Source: Chara braunii
Taxonomy: Eukaryota; Streptophyta; Charophyceae; Charales; Characeae
Assembly: GCA_003427395.1 (NCBI GenBank)
Contig: BFEA01000066.1
Coordinates: 2,808,283 to 2,830,346, forward strand
Length of the DNA: 22,064 nt
Reading direction: 5' to 3'
Shown here: in pieces, positions 1 to 9,270 of the stretch
How the letters are laid out: every line of letters begins with the position of its first letter
Position numbering within the stretch: position 1 is the stretch's first letter
The notes under the pieces: model-generated
Database searches by the model: none
What the model was told of the DNA's origin: nothing
What the model saw: the letters and a program-made list of their open reading frames with translations, nothing else
Program-made: the position numbers and the translations under genes

Positions 1-61
<61 letters not shown>

Positions 62-78
62 GTCTGTCTCTCTCTCGC
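1..78. repeat. (CT)n microsatellite
   Basis: Almost pure TC dinucleotide repeat from base 1, changing after about base 57 into variant units (TGTC, then GCTC). It runs off the left edge, so its full length is unknown. Confidence 0.97.
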
Positions 79-471
79 TCGCTCGCTCGCTTGCTCGGAG
101 TGGAAACCTTTGGTGTGTGAGACCTGTGCACAACTAAACACAACAGTTGGGCATTGATTGTCAAGAGCGAATAAGATAGCATGCGCGCACAGGCGCGTCG
201 CTAATAGCTCGCCGCTTTCGATCGAGGCTAAGCTCGCAATGCACAATCACCAAACGAACAGCGGCGGCCTTTCCTTCCCCCTTCCTCCTTCACCACTCCT
301 TCCTGATCTCTATTCGCCAAAGTCGTCAAGCTCACACACTACACACTTACACACACGCGCGCGCACCAACCTGGGCGCACACAAGATTAACCCGTTCCTG
401 TTCCCTCGTTGCCTTCCCTTCTCCCTCCTCGCTCTTCGTCGAGCGACCGCTTTCAACACGTCTTGTTCCGC

Positions 472-473
<2 letters not shown>
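79..473. other. Unrecognised spacer between CT tracts
   Basis: Mixed-composition DNA with a short CA/CG-rich run near 335-366. Open frames exist on the plus strand but extend directly into the CT repeats, have no recognisable domain and start without a clear ATG context. I see no gene here. Confidence 0.6.

Positions 474-474
<1 letters not shown>

Positions 475-542
<68 letters not shown>
475..542. repeat. (CT)n microsatellite
   Basis: Uninterrupted CT dinucleotide tract of about 68 bases. Frames through it read as Leu-Ser or Arg-Glu repeats, which are artefacts of the repeat. Confidence 0.97.
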
Positions 543-545
<3 letters not shown>

Positions 546-597
546 CTGTGCGTATCTATTGTCGCACCATCGATCAGGACACCGGAACAACTCCCAT

Positions 598-608
598 CTC
601 TCTTTCTC

Positions 609-682
<74 letters not shown>

Positions 683-718
683 CTCTCTCTCTCTCGTACT
701 TTGTCTCTCTCTCGAGCA
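598..718. repeat. Imperfect (CT)n microsatellite
   Basis: CT-rich tract with occasional TTT, TGTG and CGTA interruptions. Together with the tracts at 1-78 and 475-542 it makes the first 720 bases strongly strand-asymmetric (polypyrimidine on plus, polypurine on minus). Confidence 0.95.
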
Positions 719-2100
719 TGTGGCGAGTCTCGAGCTTGGACGAAGACCCCCGGACGCACGTTCGCGTGTGTCTTCGTCTCGATCACTTTCGCTCTCGCTG
801 CAACGTGAGCTTTTCCGTCGAGGCCGATCTTCTTGAACGCTCGTGCGCGCGCAGGTGCCCCTTGCCTTCTCTGTTCGGGCGGCTTGCAGGGCCCGTTCTT
901 CCTCCCCCTCTTGCTCCCCCTCTCTCTTCCTCTCTACCTCCGTCGTACTCAGTCACTCACTCCCTCCCTCTCCCGCACTCCTGAACGTGGCGCCGAACTC
1001 CGAGCATCTCTACGCTCTCTTCCCCGCTGGCTCGCGGTCTCACTCGTGCGCGAATCTCATGGTGCCTGACGCTAGTGCATGCGTTCGTGCGTTCGCCCCC
1101 GTGCGCGCCCCTCCTTCCTTCTGTCTCCCCTCTTTATACGGTCGACCTCGACCTGCTGCAGCTGCTCCGCCTCCCAATCCTTTGGGCAATCCGGCGGCAG
1201 ATTTTAAAATTTTGCAAATTTTTTGTTTCCCCGCGGATCGCACACTTTGTCCCCCTTGATCCTTGCTTCTCCTTATCTGTCAGTCGCTAGGTCGCCAAGG
1301 GGATCCAGCTCTCTGGATCGAGGTTCTCTGTAAGCACGTCGCGAATGGTTTCGCTCCCCCCTCTCGACTCTGCCGCCCAGACTTGCTCAAGAATCTGAAT
1401 CGCTGTCTACAGATCGCCGACTGGAGCGAGTGCGCTCCCACGCACTCCGGAGACCCAAGATGTTATCAAGAAGGCTCAGGCGCGCTCGCTTTTCGCTCGT
1501 TCGGTTATCAAGAACACGAAAGCGCGCGACCTCGAACAAGGCCATAGATTCCTTGCCTCTGCAGTAGCTGATGACTCACAGCCTCAACTCCGATTTTTCC
1601 CGCCGATCTCCCCCCCTCTTTACCTCCGACATCCCTTCCTCCTTCCTCGGCCCCCTAGTTACCAAGCCTTTTCTCCCCGTCGGTCGGACCAACTCTAGCG
1701 AACTCTCGCAGTGCAGCTGTGCCTCCTGTCGCAAGTGATCACTAAACGGGCGACTCATTAGCGAAAAAAGGTCCATTCCCGGTCGAGAATTTCTACTTCC
1801 CTTCGTTGGCCTGGCGTTGTAGCGGGATTTTTACCGTCAAGGCTGATCATCCTGGTTCGTATTCATCTTGCAGATTGGCTGCTTGATTTGTTTGTCGTAT
1901 GGCCGGCCCTACGGCAACGCCCGCCACTGAGCTCTTCATCTCACTGTTGCATGGCCTTGTCCCGTGCCGGATTCAGTCCTGACCCTATGATCCCTACCGA
2001 TTGTCTCGCCATTCTTATCGAGCCATTTTTGTAAGGTTACGCTGCCAAAATTTTGGCACAGCAGCGACACTTCGGCGGGAACTGTTGCTGAATTGTTTTG
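719..2100. other. GC-rich region with no recognised gene
   Basis: C-rich, CpG-rich sequence. A TATA-like stretch (TTTATACGG) lies near 1133-1141 and an AT-rich patch near 1200-1225. The longest ATG-less open frames (about 90-138 codons) show no motif I recognise. It could be a promoter or UTR region, or the inside of a long LTR. The sequence alone does not decide. Confidence 0.45.
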
Positions 2101-3330
2101 ATACGGTGGTGTGGTACCGGTTTTGACGACGCGGCGAGCGACAGTTCCGCGCTTTATTTTTCGTGGTGTTCGACAACTATGGGGGATTCTAATGGGGCCC
2201 GGAGGTTGGGCTAACGCTGATGCGTGGTTGGGACTGTGCGACAGTGGTGCGTGGGTCGACGACATGGAGAAAGTGCAGAGTGGTTGCACGCGGCGAGGTA
2301 ATTACGAGGCTCGCGACACCTGCGGGTTTCGCCGGGGGTCACCTTTATTTTTTTGCGACGCGCAGTGTAAGCGGTTTTGCGTTCTGGACCATCTGGTATT
2401 GCGGGCGATAATATGAGATTGCATTGGGACCATCTGGGACCATTTCGGGACTAGGTGGGGACTAGTTGTTGAGATCGGGGCCGCATGTTCATGTGGTTAT
2501 CGTGAGCGGACAGGATGATTTGAGATGTTATGAACTTGTTGTTGGTTGGGGAAGTGTCCTTGGAGCACGTGGTGCAGTTGGGACTATGTTGGGCCAGCCT
2601 GGGACATTAAGACCACGTGAAAACTCATTTGTGGGAACACTCTCCTGGAGGGCTATCTCGCTTGAGTTTGTGTGGCTCAGCGTCTGCTCACTTGAGCACT
2701 TGGTGGAGGACGCGAACCGTCATTCAGGAGAAAGGCCACAACTTATGAGTTGGGCCGCATATTTTTCTACGGCAGTCATTTTCCTTTGATTGATATATTA
2801 CCCGACTTTCTTGAGTGAACCGGATCGAACTTCACTCAAGGTCAGTTGAATGATTCAAATATCCCTTCACCCCTGTGTGAACCCACACTTTGCTTGACCC
2901 TGTTCGTTTGAACGTTTGAAAGAAAAGGTAGAGGAAAGTTTTGCGAGTCATGCATGTGAATGGAAAGTCTGACTTGAGTTTGGGATGGTACTGTCTTCTT
3001 TTGAACTTGTTTTCTTGGCTTGGTATGCAGGTAGGTAGAAGGATGCTTGCAAAGGAGATTGATTATGTCTATTTGAGAGAAGAGAAAATGATTGTCTTCC
3101 CTTTACTTCTCACCTACCTGGATGTCAATAAGGACTTGTTGTTATGAAAAAGGTTAATTCAATGCATGCCGTAAAATGGATTCGATTCAAATAAAGCAGA
3201 TAAGGTTGAATGGACTTAGCCTCTTACCCAGGATTACCTGTTCTATCCCGAACGACCTTATCTACCTATACCTGTCCAAATGATTCTCATTCTTCACCTT
3301 TCCTGAATTCTTTTCGTCTAAGTTACCCTG
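2101..3330. other. Unrecognised non-coding region
   Basis: G-rich on the plus strand up to about 2700, then mixed. It contains a short direct repeat (GGGACCATCT then GGGACCATTT near 2426-2445) and the hairpin at 2810-2840. Short plus-strand frames (for example 2466-2789 and 2941-3147) show no domain, and nothing marks a start or exon structure convincingly. Confidence 0.45.
2810..2840. repeat. Inverted repeat, 10-bp perfect stem
   Basis: CTTGAGTGAA at 2810-2819 pairs exactly with TTCACTCAAG at 2831-2840 across an 11-base loop. Isolated, with no gene next to it. Function unknown. Confidence 0.8.
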
Positions 3331-3670
3331 GACTTAGGAGAAATAAAGAATATATGAAGGTCACTTGCAGTGGACACATCTTCTACCTCTAGGAAGCATC
3401 TGGGGTGGGGGTTCGTTGCTTCAGGAGCCGACCCTATTATCGACCCGGAGTGGACTTTTCTAGGGAGGGGTACTTGCCGATTCGGTGGAGACGGCTCGAC
3501 TTCTAAGATCCGAGTCTTGCACTCGGACGAGGAGGAGGAGTACCCCAGACCACTTCCTAGAGGGAGAGGCATGTAACACTTCAAGCAACGCCCCTGATCA
3601 AGAATCATTAGCAAAGGAGCTTGTCACCCAAGAAGATTCGAAACGAATGAAGGCAGATATGTGTGTCTAA
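3331..3670 (+). pseudogene. Possible unrecognised coding remnant
   Basis: A plus-strand frame from about 3355 to 3576 encodes a mixed, protein-like sequence with an acidic run of four Glu after Ser-Asp near 3525-3540. After an apparent shift of frame, a hydrophilic segment continues to a stop at 3668-3670. A TTGCAG acceptor-like site lies at 3364-3369. I recognise no family. The composition is more protein-like than neighbouring frames, but this could be chance. It may be an exon or a decayed transposon fragment. Confidence 0.2.
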
Positions 3671-4435
3671 TCTTAAGTCGGCGGTAGGTGGAATGAATAA
3701 CGTTGGCAGCGCGTCTCATCAAGTCAAAACTAAGGCAGACCGACTACCTTATCGGCTGCATCACTGTTATTTCGATAGCCAACTCCTTGTTGGCGGTTGT
3801 TTGATTGTTTTATCATATTTGACCAGAGGCGGTCGGATTGTTTTTGATCTTGTGTTGTTGAATGTATTAAATGATGATTTGGATTCTCCCAGTTATTACT
3901 TTGGGTTGGATATATTTTTGTCAACTACGGGCGACTTCTTTTGATATAATTACATGTGTGGTTGTTGTAACTTCCTCTTGACCACGTGTTAAAGGGACTA
4001 GGATCAAGTTGTGGGTTTCACGCTTGGTTGAGACCGTCCTATTCGACAGCTCCGTGCCTAGGAGATCAGCGCCCTAGGAACGGACGGCGTTCGGGTCCAC
4101 TTGGCGTTAACCAAGCGTATCTATACTACAGCGAACGAGCAAACGCCCTCGGATGACCTACCTCTGCAATTGCATCTAAAAGCTTTCGCACGTGGGTCAG
4201 TAGCTCGGTAGGGATACGCCCCTAAGGGTGGTGACAGCCCCTTAGAGAAGGAAAGCTTATGCCCCGCGGGAACCTATCCTGTCGTAGGGGACCGCGGGAT
4301 GTACAACTGGCGCACCCGGCCAGAGCGGCGAAGGGACGACGCAACCGCTACCGTCTCGGCGGCTCGCGGGATTAGTTAGGCGTCGTTCCCGAGTTGTCTC
4401 CTCATGTAATGTTTTATTTATCTTCTGCGTGACAT
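3671..4435. other. No recognised feature
   Basis: Unremarkable sequence that becomes GC-rich after about 4020. The 149-codon minus-strand frame overlapping 4257-4706 shows no motif, contains the hairpins at 4436-4476 and is probably accidental. I see no gene, RNA or transposon terminus. Confidence 0.4.
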
Positions 4436-4476
4436 GGTCGGGAGGGCTCCCGACCTTTGCAAAAAAGGCGGGAGCC
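4436..4476. repeat. Two overlapping, mutually exclusive stem-loops
   Basis: GGTCGGGAG (4436-4444) pairs perfectly with CTCCCGACC (4447-4455) over a 2-base loop. The second arm is also complementary to a third segment: GGCTCCCG (4445-4452) pairs with CGGGAGCC (4469-4476) across an A-rich loop. Only one stem can form at a time. No gene can be tied to it. Confidence 0.75.
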
Positions 4477-4479
4477 GAT

Positions 4480-5032
4480 GTGCTTGACACCGTAACCCCA
4501 GCTATGGTCGCACATTTCCTGTGAGGAAGGAGAAGACCAAGCGCTAAAATTAGCGCAGCTTCCAGCGCCGACCTCCAGCCGCACTTCGTGGAAAAAAATG
4601 TTGAAAACAAAACTGAGATTCGTCGGTCCGTGCCTACTTCTGTCTGACTTCCTAGGCCTCCCACCCAACAGCTACCTAGAGACCTATCTGACCGTCCGAC
4701 CAACAAACATCTACGGCCTAGGAATCAAGATCTGCCTAGCTGCATCTAGATGGAAAAGTGAGCTAAAGGACCCAAGGCCAAGACACCCAAAAGAGGAAGA
4801 CGTATGGCCTACCAATTTCTAGAAAGGCTGAAAGGACAAAACAACGAGGCTGAAAGGCATAAGACTGCAAAGTAGGGACTACTAGCGACATGTTCAGGGT
4901 TCAAGCCCTACAAGCCTCAAAACAGTCAAACATCGCAAACACACTACAAGTCACGGGATCAAGTCCCGAGAAGCGCAAAACAAAGCACCCGAGAATTGGT
5001 GTATAGCCCGCTCTTCACTGCAATTCATTGCA
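4480..5032 (-). mobile_element. Candidate start of element A 3' LTR (other end not found)
   Basis: On the minus strand, the polypurine tract after A's pol is followed at 5032 by TGCAATGAATTG, which suits an LTR start. The other end of the same LTR family should match A's 5' LTR copy, which begins (plus strand) TGTTATGTACCCG at 21475. I find no match to that anywhere between 1 and 5032. Either the LTR is longer than 5 kb and extends past the left edge, or this copy is truncated or interrupted. Two short T-arm-like palindromes lie inside, at 4896-4909 and 4954-4968. Confidence 0.4.
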
Positions 5033-5045
5033 TTCCTACCCTCCT
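5033..5045 (-). other. Candidate polypurine tract of element A
   Basis: On the minus strand this reads AGGAGGGTAGGAA, directly before the putative LTR start TGCAATG and about 20 bases after the pol stop codon (5065-5067). This is the expected place for the plus-strand priming site of a Ty3/gypsy element. One T interrupts the purine run. Confidence 0.55.
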
Positions 5046-5109
5046 GGGGAGCGAGGACCCCAAGCTAGGAGTGTCCACGAGGAAAACTTTTGAGAGGTTG
5101 CCTCTTTTG

Positions 5110-5265
5110 TTTAGTCTCATAGGCGCGTACAACTGAATTTGCAGACTTGAGAAGTTCCTTCCTTGTGAACCATGTGTCCTCTGTGTGCGGTTGGAAAAGG
5201 AACTTCACAAGTTATTCAGAGTTGGGGCCTGTGCCCCGTTGATCTTCGATGCTCTCAACCTTGTA
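5110..5265 (-). pseudogene. Element A chromodomain (interrupted)
   Basis: Begins Tyr-Lys-Val-Glu-Ser-Ile, matching the YEVE-type start of retrotransposon chromodomains. A TAA stop sits where a Tyr codon is expected, then the frame continues with Leu-Val-Lys-Phe, an acidic Thr-Glu-Asp-Thr-Trp motif and a Glu-Leu-Leu helix. Chromodomains bind modified histone tails and direct insertion into heterochromatin. The usual Trp of the VKW motif is Phe here. A 15-bp inverted repeat with one mismatch (5146-5160 with 5197-5211) lies within the coding sequence. Confidence 0.7.
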
Positions 5266-5269
5266 TCCC

Positions 5270-6650
5270 TTTACAGGGATTGGAGGTCCAAACTGCGGAC
5301 GCCTATCGGGGAATGCATCAACAGAAGTGAAAGGCAACCATTTTGAGGCATGGAAGACGGGATAGGTCTTGATATGGGAGGGTACAACAAGCACATAGGA
5401 AGATCCAAATGGATCTTCTCCCACTGTATCAAGTACCTGCCATGGGCCATAGTAAACAGGCAACAACTTTCTTGAAATATCTTGCTCATCAGTTAGTTCA
5501 GATCTTTTCACCTAGACCAGTGACATGGACGAATAGTAGAGGGAGAGTGATGCTTATTAGCCCGTTCGATCATCCTCTTCTAAGCCTTGAACATGTTAGT
5601 TCTAGCTTTCTCTAGCTCTTTCTCATAACTTTTGGTGAACTCTGCAATGCCAGGAGTTAATTTAGGCTTTGACTTGTCAATCAGATCATCCAGAGGTTGT
5701 TTGGGGTCTCTTGCAAAGTGCACCCTATAGGGTGTAAAGCTTGTAGTGTTGTGAACAGACGGTTGTGCCCATGATAGATGTCTGTCCCAGTCCTGCTGAT
5801 CAGGCGTGATCACAGGACGCAGTAACTGAAACAAGACCTGGTTCATCCCCTCAACCTATCCATTGGCTTCCGGAAGTTTCCTAGAGGTCCTGTCGATTTA
5901 GAATGTAGGTAGCCCTTGTAGAAGGACTGCCAATCATCGCTGCAAAATCTGGGGTCTTTGTCGCTAACAATGGAGGCTGGGCACCCATGGACATTTACCC
6001 ACCTCTCACAAAAGAGCTCTCTGGCAGGTAAGGGGATAAACTCAGCATACTTAGAGAATCAATCAACGCAAATCATTACCTGTCTCATCCCACGTCTTAC
6101 CTAGGTCTGTGAAGTCAATGGATACTGACTCGCATAGGATAGGTAGGGGTTTGAGTAGTCACATAGGAGTCCGTCTGTGGACCTTATTCCTTTGGCACAA
6201 CTCGCAAGTCTCCAAGTAATGAAGGATATCGTCCTTCATTTTAGACCAATAGAAACGTTGGGTCAGGGCAGCATACGTCTTTAAGAACCGAAATTGACCG
6301 CGAGCATCATGACTCCTTGAGATAAGATGAGTAATGATCTTGCGATCATTAGGGATGCACAAACATTCTTCCCCCTCACTGATTGTGTACAACAAGCCAT
6401 AAGTCAGTGCATATCCTGATTCAGAATTGAGGTCATTGGGTCAGGGCAACATACGTCTTTAAGAACCGAAATTGACCGCGAGCATCATGACTCTTTGAGA
6501 TCAGATGAGTAATGATCTTGCGATCATTAGGGATGCACAAACGTTCTTCCCCCTCGCTGATTGTGTACAGCAAGCCAGAAGTCAGTGCATAGCCTGATTC
6601 AGAATTGGGGTCAACCTGTAGATTCCTAAGAATGGGGCCAAAGACTGGAT
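5270..6650 (-). pseudogene. Element A integrase region
   Basis: The N-terminal HHCC zinc finger is visible near 6310-6180, with Cys-Glu-Leu-Cys as the Cys pair. The second His is Gln (6294-6296), so one zinc ligand is lost. The core keeps Ile-Asp-Phe-Thr near 6117 and Val-Ser-Asp-Lys-Asp near 5970, and the Glu of the Val-Glu-Gly-Met-Asn segment near 5840, but in several frames with stops. The C-terminal GPY/F-type module is well preserved at 5475-5330 (Tyr-Tyr-Gly-Pro-Trp; Pro-Val-Phe-His). In a working element it would join the DNA ends to the target. This copy cannot. Confidence 0.85.
6258..6613. repeat. 178-bp tandem duplication in element A integrase
   Basis: 6258-6435 and 6436-6613 are direct copies, starting at GGGTCAGGGC and ending in AGAATTGRGGTCA. 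They differ at roughly nine positions by eye, so the duplication is not recent. Because 178 is not a multiple of three, it shifts the frame, and the HHCC zinc-finger start is present twice. Confidence 0.95.
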
Positions 6651-6664
6651 CCTGAGGCAGCACA

Positions 6665-7130
6665 TCAGCAAAGGTCTGTCTGTCTGGTGGACTCAGCAAA
6701 AGAGTAAGTATCAACAATGGCTGCGAAGGAATCAGGTCTACGGGACAATGCATTAGCAACGCTATTATAGCATCCCTTCTTGTGCTTCAGTTGAAAGTTG
6801 AACCCGTCAATGAACTGTATATACCTTGCTTGCTTATCATTTAACTCAGCTTGGGTCTTCATCCACTGCAATGTGAAATGATCAGAATAGATCTTGAAGT
6901 GTCTCCCAAGTAAGAAATGCTTCCACTGTTTTAGTGCACAGACGAGAGCATACAGTTCCTTCTCATAAGTAGATGCCTGAATTATTTGCAGCTATATTTT
7001 CTTACTCATGAATTCCACCGGTTTCAGGCCGGTCCCATCATCTTGCTGAAGTACTGCACCATCACCATACTGGCTTGCATCTGTGGTCAATACAAATGGA
7101 AAGGTAGGGTAAGGTAGTTTCAGCACAGGT
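6665..7130 (-). pseudogene. Element A RNase H region
   Basis: Thr-Thr-Asp-Ala-Ser starts the domain near 7090. It is followed by Tyr-Glu-Lys-Glu-Leu-Tyr near 6965, Tyr-Ser-Asp-His near 6885 and Ala-Asn-Ala-Leu-Ser-Arg-Arg near 6752. RNase H removes the RNA strand of the RNA/DNA hybrid. In the last motif the normal Asp (ADALSRR) is Asn (AAT at 6752-6754), so a metal ligand is lost. A TAG near 6993 also breaks the frame. Confidence 0.88.
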
Positions 7131-7244
7131 GCCTGGGTAAGTGCTTTCTTCAATCTGGAGAAAGCTAATTGACAAGTGGTAGTCCACTTGAAGGGAACAT
7201 CTTTGGCTAGCAGATTTGTTAGGGGTGTAACGATAGAGGAAAAT

Positions 7245-8058
7245 TTTCTGATGAACTACCTGTAGTAAGAGGCTAACCCCATGAAAGATCTCATATCCCT
7301 CACAGTCTGTGGTTGTGGCCATTCCCTGACAGCAACCACTTCAGAGGCTTCAAGGGATAGACCATCTGCATAAATCACATAACTCAAGTACAATACAGAG
7401 TAAACACCACATGATGATTTCTCTTTATTCAGTTTGTACTTATGTTCCCTCGGGACCTGCAGAACCTTCTTGAGGTGGTCTACATGCTCCTTGGCATCTT
7501 TGCTGTATGCCAGAATGTCATTCAGGTACACCACAACAAAGCGGTCAAGGAAAGGCCTGAAAATGCGATTCATCTTAGTCTCGAATGTTCTTGGTGCATT
7601 CCACAAACCAAAAGGCATGAACAGGTGCCGTACCGGGTTTTAAAGGTTGTCTTGTGGACATCCTCTTCAACCATTTCGATCTGATGATACCTGGATTTCA
7701 GATAAATTTTGCTGAAGACTTTGCAGCCTTGCACCATGTCCAGCAGATCATCGATCGTAGGCAAGGGCTCAAAGCTCTTTCTAGTGATCTTGTTCAGGCC
7801 CCTATAGTCAATGCACATCCTGAGCTCACCATTTCCCTTTGGAACAAAGAGAACTGGTGCTCCATACTCAGATGAGTTGGGCGTGATCCAATTCAGGGAC
7901 TCCAATTGTTTCCTTAACTCATCCAGTTCGACATGTGACATCCTATAGACTCTTCCTTTGGGAGGGGTAGAGTCAAGCAGGATCTGAATATGGTGCTTCA
8001 TCTGCCTATGGACCAGTCCAGTAGGCTCCTGAGCCCGATCAGAAAACTCATTAACCAC
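7245..8058 (-). pseudogene. Element A reverse transcriptase region
   Basis: Typical Ty3/gypsy RT motifs appear in order: Gly-Ala-Pro-Val-Leu-Phe-Val-Pro-Lys, Cys-Ile-Asp-Tyr-Arg-Gly-Leu-Asn, the motif-A segment, Met-Pro-Phe-Gly-Leu-Trp-Asn-Ala-Pro and the motif-C box. Motif A reads Lys-Ile-Tyr-Leu instead of Lys-Ile-Asp-Leu (Tyr codon at 7702-7704). Motif C is Tyr-Leu-Asn-Asp instead of Tyr-Leu-Asp-Asp (7517-7528). Two of the three catalytic aspartates are thus gone. A frameshift lies near 7610. Confidence 0.92.
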
Positions 8059-8148
8059 CTGATGAATGGAAAGATCAATCGGAGAAGAGGAGGAATTTTA
8101 ATCTGTTTGAGTGACATAAGCCACAACAAATTCTCATGGTCAGTTTTC

Positions 8149-8520
8149 TTAGAAATCCCTGACTTTTAGGCAGTAACAACTTGTCTTAGGATGATGGTCA
8201 GTAGCTAAGACACATTGTCTTAGCTCACCCTGGGAATTCTTCAATTGAACATTGAGCCGAGCCCAGTCAATTGAAGGGTTAGTAGCCCTTAGCCACTGCA
8301 GACTCAGGACCAGATCAAAGGGAAGATGGGGGAAAATATAGAAATTCATAGAATGTCTGATTTCCCCTTTGTCATAAAAGGTGACTGACACTCCTTTGAT
8401 GATTTGCTTGACTGAAACAAATTGGGAATTCCCTACCTGTATCTCCAAAGGGTGCTCAAGGTCAGTAATCTTGAGACCCATTTTGAGAAATGAAGTTTTT
8501 TGTGGCCCTAGTCGAGCACA
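8149..8520 (-). pseudogene. Element A aspartic protease region
   Basis: The active-site segment is near 8498-8516: Val-Leu-Asp is followed by a TAG (8508-8510) where Ser or Thr should stand, and then by a shift of frame into Ala-Thr-Lys-Asn-Phe-Ile-Ser. The frame then stays open to 8149 and includes the flap-to-C-terminal segment Asp-Leu-Val-Leu-Ser-Leu-Gln-Trp-Leu, corresponding to the conserved LGMDWL motif. The protease normally cuts the gag-pol polyprotein. Confidence 0.75.
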
Positions 8521-8817
8521 ACTTTGATCCTAGTTCTGTTAATTTGAGGTTTGAGTATGACCAGTTATGATCTCTTCTTCTTCCTCTCCTTTTAACTGGA
8601 GATGAAGGGAACAGAGCTGATCAAGCTCCTCCTCAGATGAGGGTTCATCCAGATAGGGCGCAATATAAGATTATATCGAGTCCTTTGCAGCCTCAAGAAT
8701 TGATTCATCTCCTGAAGGAGATGGATTCAGTTCAGCAGGGCTGGCTGTAGCCTCTGCTGGCCTGCTCAGTTTTTTGAGTGGCTGCAGTTGTTGTGACTTG
8801 ACATAGTGATTGCCCTC

Positions 8818-8909
8818 ACACCTCAGACAAATCCCTCTGTCCTTCCTCTTTTGCCATTTGCCCACACCTCAGACAAACCCCTTTGTCCTTCCTCTTTTGC
8901 CATTTGCCC
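8818..8909. repeat. 46-bp tandem duplication across the gag zinc knuckle
   Basis: 8818-8863 and 8864-8909 are near-identical direct copies (two visible differences). On the minus strand each copy encodes the start of a zinc knuckle (Cys-Leu-Arg-Cys preceded by a Lys/Arg-rich run). The unit is not a multiple of three, so the two copies are in different frames. Confidence 0.93.
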
Positions 8910-9067
8910 TCTGGGATCTTCATGTCCCTCCAAGGAAAAGAGGAAGCGTCCATGGGACTGGTTGGGCACTTGGCAAACTTCGGGAGGTTCTGTTGTTGGG
9001 GACCACTGGGGCGTTTGTCTGGGCCCTTAGGAGAGGAAAACTTTTGTCCCTAAAATTGCTTGCCTCC

Positions 9068-9270
9068 TGTGGTTGATGAATATATTTTTTTTTCCCTTTG
9101 ACTTTGCTTTCTTTGTCTTTTTCTAATTCGTGAATGTTTTTGAAAATAAATTGTTCTTTTTCTTCCAAAATAAAACTTTATGTATGTTTTTATTGAATTC
9201 TATTATCAGATAAATTAGATAATGATAAGAATATATTCATTATCTTTTCAGATGCTTGATGAAATGCTTC
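9068..9270. other. AT-rich island inside element A gag
   Basis: About 200 bases, dominated by A and T, with poly-T and ATAAT runs, sitting between two stretches of balanced gag-like coding sequence. On the minus strand one frame is Lys/Glu-rich with two stops. No termini or target duplication could be identified. It may be a small insertion or a naturally A-rich basic linker. Confidence 0.5.

Larger units (their letters stand above)
5065..8560 (-). pseudogene. pol: Element A pol polyprotein (broken)
   Basis: Encodes, in order, protease (about 8520-8150), reverse transcriptase (about 8058-7245), RNase H (about 7130-6740), integrase (about 6650-5270) and a C-terminal chromodomain (5265 to about 5110), ending at a TAG at 5065-5067. 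In a live element these proteins copy the RNA into DNA and insert it. Here the frame is broken many times: a stop in the protease active site (8508-8510), a frameshift near 7610, a stop after the YYR motif (near 7257), a stop near 6993, a 178-bp duplication in the integrase zinc finger, stops in the integrase core, and a stop inside the chromodomain (near 5212). Several catalytic residues are also replaced. Family assignment is secure. Confidence 0.9.

Noticed and set aside
158-984. Long open frames through the CT tracts (both strands)
   Set aside because: They consist of Leu-Ser or Arg-Glu dipeptide runs made by the microsatellite and have no domain.
2941-3147. Small host gene
   Set aside because: No ATG context, domain or splice pattern strong enough to support it.
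4257-4706. 149-codon minus-strand open frame
   Set aside because: No recognisable motif, overlaps hairpins, composition not protein-like; probably accidental.
4890-4970. tRNA gene
   Set aside because: Only T-arm-like pieces; no cloverleaf, acceptor stem or anticodon arm could be drawn.
5146-5211. Transcription terminator from the 15-bp inverted repeat
   Set aside because: It lies within chromodomain codons of element A and no T run follows; treated as part of the coding sequence.
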